Below are positions 52,429-61,312 of a DNA stretch of 64,000 bases, piece by piece. The stretch's first letter is position 1. Each line of letters begins with the position of its first letter. Where the stretch lies: assembly GCA_965199665.1 (NCBI GenBank), contig OZ241208.1, positions 3,038,001 to 3,102,000 on the forward strand, in the 5' to 3' direction. A program made the translations under genes and the position numbers. The stretch is from JAVVHH01 sp965199665 (lineage in GTDB: Bacteria; Pseudomonadota; Alphaproteobacteria; Acetobacterales; Acetobacteraceae). The notes beneath the pieces were generated by a model. It worked only from the letters and a program-made list of their open reading frames with translations, was not told the origin of the DNA and searched no databases.

Positions 52429-53330
52429 CAGCCCCCCTGCTTGGGATCGAGCACATCGCGCAGCCCGTCGCCGAGCAGGTTGAAGGCGAGGCTGGCGAGG
52501 AAAATGGCGATGCCGGGCACGGTCGGCACCCACCATTGCTCGAGGATGAAGCGGCGCGCGGTGGCGATCATGGTGCCCCATTCCGGCGCCGGCGGCTGCG
52601 CGCCCATGCCCAGGAAGCCGAGCCCGGCCACGGTGAGGATGATGCTGCTCATGTCGAGCGTGACACGGACGATCAGGCTGGGCAGGCAAAGCGGCGCAAT
52701 GTGGCGCAGCACGATGCGCGCGGGCGATGCGCCGGTGAGCCGCACGGCAGCCACGAAGTCGGTGCCGCGCAGGCCGAGCGTCTCGGCCCGCGCTAGCCGG
52801 GCGTAGGGCGGCCAGGCAGTGAGCGCGATGGCGGCCACCGCGCTGGCGATGCCGGGCCGCAGCGCGGCGACGAAGGCGAGCGCCAGGATCAGGCGCGGAA
52901 AGGCGAGAAAGATGTCGGTGACCCGCATCAGCAGCCGGTCCCACACGCCGCCCGCGTAGCCGGCGATGCAGCCGATCGCCAGGCCGAGCGGAGCCACCAG
53001 GACCACCACGGCCACCACCATGCCGAGCGTCACGCGGCCGCCGAACAGCACCCGGGTGTAGATGTCGCGGCCCAGCTCGTCCGTGCCGAGCCAGTGCTGC
53101 GCCGAGAGCCGGGCCAGGCGGTGCGCCAGATCCTGTGCGCCGGGGTCCTGCGTCGTCAGCAGCGGCGCAGCGAGCGAGACGGCGATCAGCACCAGCGCGA
53201 CGATCAGCCCGGCCATCGCCAGCGGATTGCGGCGGAACTGCAGCCAGACCCGGTAGCGCCGGCCCCAGGCGGCCTGGCTGCGGGAAGCCGGGACCTCCGT
53301 GAGCAGCCAGTCGCGGGAGGACGCGCTCAT
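52428..53330 (-). CDS. Dipeptide/nickel ABC transporter permease (DppC-like)
   Basis: A 300-residue permease with six membrane helices and the DppC N-terminus RRNPLAMAGLIVALVLI, HWLGTDELGRDIYTRVLFGGRVTL, and the EAA-type loop LGLRGTDFVAAVRLTGASPARIVLRHI. The 76-base gap to the upstream permease is filled by a large palindrome. Confidence 0.93.
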   Translation of the reverse strand: MSASSRDWLLTEVPASRSQAAWGRRYRVWLQFRRNPLAMAGLIVALVLIAVSLAAPLLTTQDPGAQDLAHRLARLSAQHWLGTDELGRDIYTRVLFGGRVTLGMVVAVVVLVAPLGLAIGCIAGYAGGVWDRLLMRVTDIFLAFPRLILALAFVAALRPGIASAVAAIALTAWPPYARLARAETLGLRGTDFVAAVRLTGASPARIVLRHIAPLCLPSLIVRVTLDMSSIILTVAGLGFLGMGAQPPAPEWGTMIATARRFILEQWWVPTVPGIAIFLASLAFNLLGDGLRDVLDPKQGG

Positions 53331-53347
53331 GGATCGATCCGGGAGAC

Positions 53348-53394
53348 GCCCTCCCCGCCTCCCTCTCCCCGGGGAAGAGGGAGGCGGGGAAGGC
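53348..53394. repeat. Large near-perfect palindrome between permease genes
   Basis: Arms 53348-53370 and 53371-53394 pair over about 21 bp with one bulged A and one mismatch; the middle is CTCCCTCTCCCCGGGGAAGA. It lies in an otherwise fused operon. It shares the CCCTCTCCC core with the repeat at 11152-11177 and looks like a REP-type element or an attenuating hairpin. Confidence 0.65.
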
Positions 53395-53406
53395 AGTAGG
53401 TCGAAA

Positions 53407-54417
53407 TCATCTCACCCTCGGGTCGAGCACGCGATACATCAGGTCCGCGAACAGGTTGAGCAGCACGTAGCTGAGCCCCACCACCAGCGTGGCACCCAGC
53501 ACGGCGTTCATGTCGGCGTTGAGCAGGCTGCCGGTCAGGTATTGGCCGAGCCCCGGCCAACTGAAGATGGTCTCCGTCAGCACCGCGCCTTCCAACAAGC
53601 CGGCGTAGGTCAGCGCCAACACGGTGACGAGCCTGACCAGGATGTTGCCGAAGCCGTGCCGCCAGATGATCGACGCGGCCGACAGGCCTTTGGCGCGCGC
53701 GGTGACGATGTATTCGCCGCGCAGGCTGTCGAGCATGAAGGCGCGGGTCATGCGGGCGATGTAGGCCATGTTGAACGCGGCCAGCACCAGGGCGGGCAGC
53801 GCCAGGTGCGCCATCGCGTCGCGAAGCGCCTCCCAATCGCCGGCCCAGGCGGCATCGATCAACAGCACTCCCGTGACCTGCGGCACCATGTCCTGGAACA
53901 GCACGTCCTGCCGGCCGGGGCCGGGCGCCCAGCCGAGCGTGGCGTAGAACACCAGCAGTGCCAGCAGGGCCAGCACGAAGACCGGGATGGAATGACCGGA
54001 CAGGCACACCACGCGGATCACCTGATCGACCCACTTGCCCTGCCGCACCGCCGCGTAAACCCCGAGCGGGACGCCGACCAGCGTGGCGAGCAGCAGCGCC
54101 ACGCTCGACAGCTCCAGCGTGGCCGGGAAGAAGCGCGCGATGTCCGTCGTGACGCGGTTGCTGGTCATGACGGAGCGGCCGAGATTGCCCCCGGCGAGTT
54201 CGCCGACGTAGCGGACGAACTGCTCCGGAAGCGGCCGGTCCAGCCCCATCTCCCGCCGCGTCCGGTCGACCACCTCCTGCGGCGCGCGGTCGCCGACCAC
54301 GGCGAGCACCGGGTCGATCGGGACCACCCGGCCGATCAGGAACGTGATCAGGACCAGGCCGAACAGCGTGATCGGGATGCTCGCCGCGGTGGCGGCGAGC
54401 GAGCGGAGCCGCCTCAA
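53407..54417 (-). CDS. Dipeptide/nickel ABC transporter permease (DppB-like)
   Basis: A 336-residue permease with ITLFGLVLITFLIGRVVPIDPV, MGLDRPLPEQFVRYVGELAGGNLGRS and the EAA loop SLRGEYIVTARAKGLSAASIIWRHGFGN. The proposed start is TTG overlapping the upstream stop (TTGA, 54414-54417), as no ATG fits; the long in-frame extension is the shadow of the binding-protein gene. It pairs with the DppC-like subunit. Confidence 0.9.
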   Translation of the reverse strand: MRRLRSLAATAASIPITLFGLVLITFLIGRVVPIDPVLAVVGDRAPQEVVDRTRREMGLDRPLPEQFVRYVGELAGGNLGRSVMTSNRVTTDIARFFPATLELSSVALLLATLVGVPLGVYAAVRQGKWVDQVIRVVCLSGHSIPVFVLALLALLVFYATLGWAPGPGRQDVLFQDMVPQVTGVLLIDAAWAGDWEALRDAMAHLALPALVLAAFNMAYIARMTRAFMLDSLRGEYIVTARAKGLSAASIIWRHGFGNILVRLVTVLALTYAGLLEGAVLTETIFSWPGLGQYLTGSLLNADMNAVLGATLVVGLSYVLLNLFADLMYRVLDPRVR

Positions 54418-56012
54418 GCCTTCTGCACGTCCAGGTAGCTGGTGCTGTCGGAGAGCGGGCCGATCTCGAGGCCGGTGACGGCCTTGCGCATGGCGGCGAC
54501 CTCGACCTGCTGCAGCAGGATCGCGAACGGGCCGACCTCCTGCAGGTCGCGCTGCAGCCGCTCGTATTCGCGGACGCGCTTGTCGGCATCCTGCTCGTGG
54601 ACGGCCGCCTTGGAGCGTTCGCCCAATTCCTTGTTCTGCCAGCTCGAGCGCCAGGCCAGGGTGCGGTCCTTGGCGTCGTCGCCGTTGTTGTCGTTCTCGC
54701 AGAAGGTCTGGGCGTTGCTGTTCGGGTCCATGTAGTCGGAGCCCCAACGGGTCAGCGCGAGCTGGTGCTGGCGGGCGCGGGTCTTGGTGATGACCTGGCG
54801 AAACTCGCCGGGCATGAGCTTGACCCGGATGCCGATCGCGCCGAGGTCGGCCTGCAGCGCCTGCGCGATGTCGGCGTAAGGCGAGACGTTCTGGCAATCG
54901 AGCGTGATCTCGAAGCCGTTCTCCAGCCCGGCCTCCTTGAGCAGCGCCTTGGCCTTCTCGACGTTCTTGGCATACGGCATGTCGGTCAGCGCACCGGGCA
55001 AGCCTTTGGGCAGGAACGCCTGCTGCTCGTTGAAGACGTTGGGCGTGATGTTGGTCGCGATGCTCTTGTAGTCGATCGCCCAGCGGATCGCCTGGCGCAC
55101 CTGCGGCTTGGCGAGCTCGGCGACGTTCTGGTTCATTGCCAGATAGAGCACGCTGGCCTTGCTGGCACGCACGGTGCGGTAATCCGGGTTGGCATCGATC
55201 GTCTTGATCTGCTCCGGGCTCAGATTGCGGGCGATGTCGACGTCGCCCTTCTGCAGCGCCAGCAACTGCGCGCTCGAATCCGGCCGATGCAGGATCAGCA
55301 CGCGCTTGACCTTGGGCGGGGTGGCGGCATTGGGGTTCGCGTCCAGCGCGACCGATTCGCTGGCGCGCCAGGCCCGCAGGCTGAACGGGCCGGAGCCGGC
55401 GCTGTTGGTCTTGAGCCAGTCATTGCCCATGTCGCCGTTCTTCTCGTGCGACATGACCGTCTTCTTGTCCACGACCCCGCCGACGCTGGCGGACAGGCAG
55501 TAGAACAGGAAGGTCGGCGCGAACTTCTCGGTGAGCTTGATCACCACCGTCTGCGCGTCCGGCGCGGTGACGCGCTCGGCGACGTTGTCCTTGGTGAAGC
55601 CGAGCTGGGTGATGATGAAGCCCGGCGCCTTGTTGAGCACCACCGCGCGGGTGAGCGTGAAGACGACGTCGGTGGCGGTGACCGGGTTGCCGGAGGCGAA
55701 CTTGCGGCCGGGCGCGAGATGAAACGTCGTGGTGAGGCCGTCTTCCGACGTGTCCCACCGCTCGGCCAGCTTGGGCAGGATCTTGGTCGGGTCCTTGATG
55801 TCGGGCTGGATGAGCTTCTCGTAGATGTTGCCGGCCACCTCGTTGCCGCTGAACTCGAAGCTTTCCTGCGGGTCGAGACTGATGATGTCGTCGATCTGAT
55901 GGGCCATGACGATCACGTCCTTGGGCGTGTCGGCCAGGGCCGGACCGAGGGCGAGGGTCGACAGTAGCGGGCTCGCACCGGCGGCGCCGAGCAGGGTGCG
56001 GCGGTTCAACAT
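54414..56012 (-). CDS. Peptide/nickel-type ABC substrate-binding protein
   Basis: A 532-residue SBP family 5 protein with a signal peptide (MLNRRTLLGAAGASPLLS..ALA) that has a RRTLL Tat-like start. Landmarks are DIISLDPQESFEFSGNEVAGNIYEKLI, FHLAPGRKFASGNPVTATDVVFTL, SAGSGPFSLRAW and VRQAIRWAIDYKSI. First gene of a five-gene importer; ligand not predictable. Confidence 0.93.
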   Translation of the reverse strand: MLNRRTLLGAAGASPLLSTLALGPALADTPKDVIVMAHQIDDIISLDPQESFEFSGNEVAGNIYEKLIQPDIKDPTKILPKLAERWDTSEDGLTTTFHLAPGRKFASGNPVTATDVVFTLTRAVVLNKAPGFIITQLGFTKDNVAERVTAPDAQTVVIKLTEKFAPTFLFYCLSASVGGVVDKKTVMSHEKNGDMGNDWLKTNSAGSGPFSLRAWRASESVALDANPNAATPPKVKRVLILHRPDSSAQLLALQKGDVDIARNLSPEQIKTIDANPDYRTVRASKASVLYLAMNQNVAELAKPQVRQAIRWAIDYKSIATNITPNVFNEQQAFLPKGLPGALTDMPYAKNVEKAKALLKEAGLENGFEITLDCQNVSPYADIAQALQADLGAIGIRVKLMPGEFRQVITKTRARQHQLALTRWGSDYMDPNSNAQTFCENDNNGDDAKDRTLAWRSSWQNKELGERSKAAVHEQDADKRVREYERLQRDLQEVGPFAILLQQVEVAAMRKAVTGLEIGPLSDSTSYLDVQKA

Positions 56013-56111
56013 CGTCGTTCCTCATCAAGGGTCGCCGCCACGATAGGGGAGCGGCCCCGCGCGGCAAAGGGCGGCCTACCCAGTGCGACGGTTTTTCGTC
56101 ACTCTGGCGCG

Positions 56112-57347
56112 ATGTCGGAATCCTCGAACGCGGGACCACTCGCGCACCTCACCGTCCTGGACCTGTCCCGCGTGCTCGCCGGGCCATGGGCGGGGCAGCT
56201 CCTGGGCGATTACGGCGCCGACGTCATCAAGGTCGAGCGGCCCGGCGCCGGCGACGACACCCGCACCTGGGGCCCGCCCTACGCCAAGACCGCCGACGGC
56301 CAGGACGGGACCGATGCGGCCTATTTCTTCTGCGCCAACCGCAACAAGCGCTCGGTGACGATCGACTTCACCCAGCCCGAGGGCCAGCGCCTGGTCCGCG
56401 AGCTCGCCGCGCGCAGCGACGTCGTGATCGAGAATTTCAAGCTCGGCGGTCTGGCCGCCTACGGGCTGGATTATGCCGCGCTCAGCGCCGAGCACCCCGG
56501 CTTGATCTATTGCTCCATCACCGGCTTCGGCCAGACCGGGCCCTACGCGCCGCGCGCCGGCTACGACTTCCTGATCCAGGGCATGGGCGGGCTGATGAGC
56601 ATCACCGGCCGTCGCGAAGGGGAGCCCGGCGATGGCCCGCAAAAGGTCGGTGTCGCGGTGACGGACGTGCTGACCGGGCTGTACGCCACCACGGCGATCC
56701 TGGCCGCGCTGGCGCATCGCGAGCGGACCGGCCAGGGCCAGCACATCGACCTGGCACTGCTGGATGTCGGTATCGCCAGCCTGGCCAACCAGACCGCCAA
56801 CTACCTGTTCTCCGGCAAGCTGCCGCAGCGCATGGGCAACGCGCACCCCAACGTGGTGCCATATCAGGATTTCCCGACCGCCGATGGCGACATGATCATC
56901 GCGGTGGGCAATGACGGGCAGTTCGCCAAGCTCTGCGTCTCGCTCGGCCGGCCCGACCTGCCGACCGACCCGCGCTACGCCACCAACGCCGCCCGCATCA
57001 ACAATCGCGACACGCTGATCCCCGCGCTGTCGGAAGCGACGCGGACGCGGACCACGGCGGACTGGGTCACCACCTTCGAGACCCGCGGCGTCCCCTGCGG
57101 CCCCATCAACACGCTGGACCGCGTGTTCGCCGACCCGCACGTGCAGGCGCGCGGGATGCAGCACGCGATGGAGCGGGACGGCGCCACGCTGCCGCTGGTC
57201 GCCAACCCTGTCCGCCTATCGCAGACGCCGGTCAGCTACCGTCGGGCGCCGCCCGGGCTGGGGGCGGACACGCGCGACATTCTCGCCGAGCGGCTCGGCC
57301 TCGCTCCGGACGCGATCGACGCGCTGGCGGCCAAGGGCGTCATCTGA
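56112..57347 (+). CDS. CaiB/BaiF family CoA transferase
   Basis: A 411-residue family III CoA transferase: LDLSRVLAGPWAGQLLGDYGADVIKVERPG, NRNKRSVTIDF, SDVVIENFKLG, and the Asp-containing VGVAVTDVLTGLYAT where the catalytic Asp sits. It transfers CoA between carboxylic acids. The 99-base gap from the divergent binding-protein gene shows nothing distinctive. Substrate unknown. Confidence 0.93.
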   Translation: MSESSNAGPLAHLTVLDLSRVLAGPWAGQLLGDYGADVIKVERPGAGDDTRTWGPPYAKTADGQDGTDAAYFFCANRNKRSVTIDFTQPEGQRLVRELAARSDVVIENFKLGGLAAYGLDYAALSAEHPGLIYCSITGFGQTGPYAPRAGYDFLIQGMGGLMSITGRREGEPGDGPQKVGVAVTDVLTGLYATTAILAALAHRERTGQGQHIDLALLDVGIASLANQTANYLFSGKLPQRMGNAHPNVVPYQDFPTADGDMIIAVGNDGQFAKLCVSLGRPDLPTDPRYATNAARINNRDTLIPALSEATRTRTTADWVTTFETRGVPCGPINTLDRVFADPHVQARGMQHAMERDGATLPLVANPVRLSQTPVSYRRAPPGLGADTRDILAERLGLAPDAIDALAAKGVI

Positions 57348-57513
57348 CGGCACCGGGCGGCGCGGATGGCGCCGGCGGGGCGGCGATGGGCGGCGCGGCG
57401 AGCCGTTCGGAGAGCAGATCGACGATTTTTGTCAGATCCGCGATCTGCTGCTGCATCTTGTCGACGGCCAGTACGGCCCGGTTGACGTCGGCGAACGATA
57501 TCCGGTCGGACAT
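57340..57513 (-). CDS. Tiny coiled-coil protein (57 residues)
   Basis: A 57-residue reading frame: about 35 residues of amphipathic helix with heptads (VDKMQQQIADLTKIVDLLSERL) and a Pro/Ala-rich tail. Its ATG overlaps the stop of the next small gene upstream by one base (TGATG), and its stop overlaps the 3' end of the convergent CoA transferase by eight bases. The coupling supports it as real. Function unknown. Confidence 0.5.
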   Translation of the reverse strand: MSDRISFADVNRAVLAVDKMQQQIADLTKIVDLLSERLAAPPIAAPPAPSAPPGAVR

Positions 57514-57719
57514 CAGGGGGTGTGGGCACTCACTCGGGCCAGCAACGCGTCGATATCGGCGCTAATCTGCTCGCCCCCGATCCTGATCTGCTCCCAGCGC
57601 TGATCGACTTCTTCCGGCGACATCGTCGGCTCCCGCCCGGCGGCGATGCGCGGCTTGGAATGACGCACCGGCGGCGCCATCTCGGCGACCACCGTCAATC
57701 CTTTGCGCTTGCCCGCCAT
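57513..57719 (-). CDS. Small unknown protein (68 residues)
   Basis: A 68-residue protein: basic N-terminus MAGKRKGLTVVAEMAPPVRHSK, then MSPEEVDQRWEQIRIGGEQISADIDALLARV, a helical acidic region. Two Met starts upstream (57746, 57761) are possible, but 57719 fits the gap to the divergent DUF3830 gene. Coupled to the 57-residue gene. No family recognised. Confidence 0.5.
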   Translation of the reverse strand: MAGKRKGLTVVAEMAPPVRHSKPRIAAGREPTMSPEEVDQRWEQIRIGGEQISADIDALLARVSAHTP

Positions 57720-57790
57720 GCCGACCTCCGTGCCGCAGCGTGTCATAGCCGATATGGTCATGCACGGTCGCGTCGGCCATAGAGTAGGGC

Positions 57791-58198
57791 ATGGACCTCA
57801 TCAGCATCACGGCCGGGCCGTTCACCTTCCGCGCCCGCTTCGAAGACGAGATGGCGCCGAAAACGGTTGCCCGGTTCCGCGAGCTGCTGCCCTATCAGGA
57901 GCGCATCATCCACGTGCGCTGGAGCGGCGAAGGCTGCTGGATCCCGCTGGGCGACCTCGATCTGGGGCTCGGCTTCGAGAACAACACCAGTTTTCCGGCG
58001 CCGGGTCAGATCATCCTGTATCCGGGCGGGGTCAGCGAGACGGAGATCCTGCTCGCCTACGGCCCGGTCTGCTTCGCCAGCAAGGCCGGCCAACTCTCCG
58101 GCAACCACTTCCTGACGATCGTAGAGGGGCTGGAGAACCTCCAACCCCTCGGCAAGATGACCCTCCAGCAGGGCGCGCAGCCGATCCGGTTCGGCTGA
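57791..58198 (+). CDS. DUF3830 (cyclophilin-like) protein
   Basis: A 135-residue protein with TFRARFEDEMAPKTVARFRELLPY, IHVRWSGEGCWIPLGDL, GQIILYPGGVSETEILLAYG and CFASKAGQLSGNHFLTI, as in DUF3830, a cyclophilin-like fold often found beside amidohydrolases. Function not established. Confidence 0.85.
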   Translation: MDLISITAGPFTFRARFEDEMAPKTVARFRELLPYQERIIHVRWSGEGCWIPLGDLDLGLGFENNTSFPAPGQIILYPGGVSETEILLAYGPVCFASKAGQLSGNHFLTIVEGLENLQPLGKMTLQQGAQPIRFG

Positions 58199-58205
58199 CC
58201 GACCG

Positions 58206-59372
58206 CTACGCCGCTGCGGCGGCGAGCGCCTTGAACGGCCGCCGCAGCCCCGATTGCTCCAACAGCGGCATGACGTCCCGTTCCCAGCGCGCGATGCCGT
58301 CGCTGTAGTCCACCCAGGTCAGCGAGATGCCGTCCAGCCCGATGTCGGAGAGCTGTTGGATCTTGTCCACGATGCGCTCGGGCGTGCCGATCAGCGGGTA
58401 GCCGCCCCAGCCGGCCTTGAAGTGGAACTTGAACCGCTCGGCGTCTTCGGGCGACCAGATGCCGGTCTCGACGCCCAGGACGCGCAGGATGTTGTCGGTG
58501 GCGACGTCGTCCCCGTGCTGGATGGCGTAGTAGTTGAGGTAATCCTCCGCCTCCTTCACCGTGTCCCGCTGGACGACGTAGACGTAACACCAGACCTGGA
58601 TCTCGCGGTTGTAGCGCTCGCGGGCGAGGTCCTTGTATCGGGCGATCTGGCCACGCGCCTTCTCGATGTCGACGGGGTCGAGCAGGAGGTAGACCATGTC
58701 ACAATTGCGGGCCGCGAAATCCATGCCCTTGGGCGAGCCGCCCGCGTTCATCAATGGCGGGAAGGGTTGCTGCACCGGTTTGGGCGACGCGAACCCCTTC
58801 TTGATGTGGAAGAAGCGGCCCTCGAAATCGAAGTAGCTTTCCTCCGTCCACAGCCGCTTGACCACGTCGATCCATTCCTGGGCGTAGTCGTAGCGGGTGT
58901 CGTGCTCCATCATGGTGCCGCCGAACATCTCCATCTCCGGCGTGAACCAGCCGCAGACGATGTTGATGCCGTAGCGCCCGCCGCTGATCTGATCGACGGT
59001 GACGGCCTGCTTGGCAGCCACGATCGGGTGCACGGTGGGCACGTGCTGCGTCGCCAGAATGGAGGGCACCTTGGTGCTGGCCCCGAGCCCGGCGGCCCAG
59101 GTGGCGGTCTCGAAGCAGATGCCGTTGAAGTTGGTCTCGCCGCCGAAGCCGCGCCAGCGCCCGAGCGGGACCAGCGCTTCGAAGCCCATCCGGTCGGCTG
59201 ACTGCGCCATCTTGAGGTCGCGGTCCCAATCGGGGATGTGCCGCTCCGGCGCCATGGTGATGGCGCACCCATTGCTGGCGTTGAAGCCGAACACGCCGAG
59301 CTTCATCTTGTTGTCGTTGAAGATCGGGTTCGTTTCATTGCGGTCGCGGCCGCTCTTCAGGCTGTTCACCAT
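58206..59372 (-). CDS. LLM-class flavin-dependent monooxygenase
   Basis: A 388-residue bacterial-luciferase-like protein: LGVFGFNASNG, FEALVPLGRWRGFGGETNFNG, PIVAAKQAVTVDQISGGRYGINIVCGW, RYDYAQEWIDVVKRLW and GTPERIVDKIQQLSDIGLDGISLTW. The pattern is near RutA (pyrimidine oxygenase) and SfnG (dimethylsulfone monooxygenase). It uses FMNH2 and O2. The ATG at 59372 has GGGAGGGG upstream. No rut or sfn genes are adjacent, so the substrate is open. Confidence 0.87.
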   Translation of the reverse strand: MVNSLKSGRDRNETNPIFNDNKMKLGVFGFNASNGCAITMAPERHIPDWDRDLKMAQSADRMGFEALVPLGRWRGFGGETNFNGICFETATWAAGLGASTKVPSILATQHVPTVHPIVAAKQAVTVDQISGGRYGINIVCGWFTPEMEMFGGTMMEHDTRYDYAQEWIDVVKRLWTEESYFDFEGRFFHIKKGFASPKPVQQPFPPLMNAGGSPKGMDFAARNCDMVYLLLDPVDIEKARGQIARYKDLARERYNREIQVWCYVYVVQRDTVKEAEDYLNYYAIQHGDDVATDNILRVLGVETGIWSPEDAERFKFHFKAGWGGYPLIGTPERIVDKIQQLSDIGLDGISLTWVDYSDGIARWERDVMPLLEQSGLRRPFKALAAAAA

Positions 59373-59529
59373 CGTTCCCCTCCCGTTATTTATCGGATGA
59401 AAGGACATCAGGAAGTAATGCCGCTGTCCAGCCCGGCCAGGAACGAGCCCGGGAGCACGACCCTGCCGACCGCCTGGCAGACCCATAAGCCGTTCGGCAC
59501 GCGCTCGCTCGGCACGCTAATCTGGCCCC

Positions 59530-60210
59530 ATGTGCAACCTCTACAGCGTCACCTCGAGCCAGCAGGCCATCGCCGAAGCGTTCGGGGCGATGACGGACCA
59601 GACCGGCAACCTGCCGGCGCTGCCCGGCATCTTCCCGGACACGAAAGCGCCGGTTGTGCGCAACGGACCGGCGGGGCGGGAGCTCGCCATGGCACGCTGG
59701 GGCTTCCCGGCCCCGCCCGGCACACCCGGGAACCGGGCGGTGACCAACATCCGCAACACCGGGTCGAGCTACTGGCGCGCGTGGATGGCGCCGGCCTGGC
59801 GATGTCTGGTGCCGGCCACGGCGTTCTGCGAGTACGCGGCCGGCCGGCCGGCGGTGCCGCATTGGTTTGCGCTGGACGAGGATCGGCCGTTATTCGCGTT
59901 CGCCGGGCTGTGGCGGCCTTGGACGGGGGTGCGCGGGACCAAGGCGGAACCGGACGAGGGCGAGCACCACCTGTTCGCGTTCCTGACCTGCGCGCCGAAT
60001 GCCGTGGTGGCGCCGATCCATCCCAAGGCGATGCCGGTGATCCTGACCACCCCGGAAGAACGCGACGCGTGGCTTACCGCGCCGATCCCGGAGGCGCTCA
60101 CCCTGCAACGGCCGTTGGCGGACGGGCAACTCCAAGTCGTCGCGCGGGGCGAGAAGCAGGATCCGCCGTCGGACCAGCCGCCCGAGCCGTTCCGCCTGAC
60201 CTTCACGTAA
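59530..60210 (+). CDS. SRAP domain protein (YedK/HMCES-like)
   Basis: A 226-residue abasic-site processing protein. The catalytic Cys2 (MCNLYS), Asn in NIRNTG, Glu in FCEY and the His in IHPKAMPVIL are present, so a thiazolidine crosslink to an AP site in single-stranded DNA is expected. The 157-base gap before it (59373-59529) carries no recognisable element. The stop lies two bases from the tRNA gene on the other strand. Confidence 0.92.
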   Translation: MCNLYSVTSSQQAIAEAFGAMTDQTGNLPALPGIFPDTKAPVVRNGPAGRELAMARWGFPAPPGTPGNRAVTNIRNTGSSYWRAWMAPAWRCLVPATAFCEYAAGRPAVPHWFALDEDRPLFAFAGLWRPWTGVRGTKAEPDEGEHHLFAFLTCAPNAVVAPIHPKAMPVILTTPEERDAWLTAPIPEALTLQRPLADGQLQVVARGEKQDPPSDQPPEPFRLTFT

Positions 60211-60212
60211 GC

Positions 60213-60298
60213 TGCCCGCCGCCGGACTCGAACCGGCAAGCCCTGTCACGGACGTCGGATTTTAAGTCCGCTGCGTCTACCAATTCCGCCAGGCGGGC
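60213..60298 (-). tRNA. tRNA-Leu (anticodon TAA)
   Basis: 86 bases. On the minus strand the acceptor GCCCGCC pairs with GGCGGGC followed by discriminator A; the D-arm is TGGCGGAATTGGTAGACGC, the anticodon loop CTTAAAA gives TAA, a long variable arm follows, and the T-arm is GCCGGTTCGAGTCCGGC. No CCA is encoded. The long variable arm and sequence identify a leucine tRNA. Confidence 0.95.
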
Positions 60299-60313
60299 GT
60301 GGAGGCCGTTGTA

Positions 60314-61234
60314 TCAAGACGGGGCGGCGGCGGAAACCTGGCAGGCGATGTCGATGGCGCGACGGATCAAGTTCTCGCTCGCCTCCGGGGTGCGAAAGGC
60401 GCTGTGGGCGGAGAGAGTCACGTTCTCCAGCGTCGTCAGCACGTGGTCGGGCGGCAGGGGCTCGACGTCGAACACGTCCAGCGCGGCATGGCCGAGCCGG
60501 CCGTCGCGGAGCGCGGCGACGAGGGCGGCTTCGTCCACCACCGCGCCGCGCGCCGTGTTGACCAGGATGGCGCCCGGCCGCATCTGCGCCAACCGGTCCG
60601 CGCCGATGAAGCCGCGCGTCTCGTCCGTCAGCAGGAGGTGCAGCGAGACGACGTGGCTGTCCGCAAGCAGGCGCTCGAGCGGCACGAATTCCACGCCCTC
60701 CGCCTCCCGCGATGAGCGATTCCAGGCCAGGACGCGCATCCCGCTGCCGCCGGCGATACGGGCGACCTCCGCCGCGATGCCGCCGAAGCCGACCAGGCCG
60801 AGCGTCTTGCCGGTGAGTTGGGTGCCCTCCGTCCGCAGCCATTGGCCGCGGCGCATCTCGCGATCCATGGCGGCGAGCCCGCGCGCGGCGGCCCACATCA
60901 GGGCGATCGCGTGCTCGGCGACGGCCGTGTCGCCATAGCCCTTGATGGTGTGCACCGTCTGGCCGAGCGCGGCAAGCGCCTCCGGATCCATGTAGCTGCG
61001 CGCGCCGGTGCCCAGGAAGATGACGTGCTTGAGGTCGGGGCAATCGCGCATGATGTCGGCGGGTAGCGCCGTGTGGTCGTCGAGCAGGAAGTCGTAGCCG
61101 GCGAGCAGGCGCGGTAGGTCGGCCGGGTCGATCGTCTCCTCCCGGTTGACGGTGATGGATGGGTCGCCGAGCCGCGACACGGCGGCGAACACGGCCGCCA
61201 ACTCGTCGCCCGCATCCAGAAACATGCCCCGCAT
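60314..61234 (-). CDS. D-isomer-specific 2-hydroxyacid dehydrogenase
   Basis: A 306-residue NAD(P) oxidoreductase: GKTLGLVGFGGIAAEVARIA, the catalytic Arg in VNTARGAVVDE, Glu in DVFDVEPLP and His in LSAHSAFRT. It resembles phosphoglycerate/hydroxypyruvate reductase-like enzymes. The ATG at 61234 is used. Given the aminotransferase at 16925, a glyoxylate/hydroxypyruvate role is possible but unproven. Confidence 0.9.
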   Translation of the reverse strand: MRGMFLDAGDELAAVFAAVSRLGDPSITVNREETIDPADLPRLLAGYDFLLDDHTALPADIMRDCPDLKHVIFLGTGARSYMDPEALAALGQTVHTIKGYGDTAVAEHAIALMWAAARGLAAMDREMRRGQWLRTEGTQLTGKTLGLVGFGGIAAEVARIAGGSGMRVLAWNRSSREAEGVEFVPLERLLADSHVVSLHLLLTDETRGFIGADRLAQMRPGAILVNTARGAVVDEAALVAALRDGRLGHAALDVFDVEPLPPDHVLTTLENVTLSAHSAFRTPEASENLIRRAIDIACQVSAAAPS

Positions 61235-61312
61235 TCCGCTCTCCCGCTTGCCCCCGCGATCCTGCGTGCGCGGCGTTGACGCGGCAAGGGTGCGGTGCGA
61301 TTGCTCGGCGCC

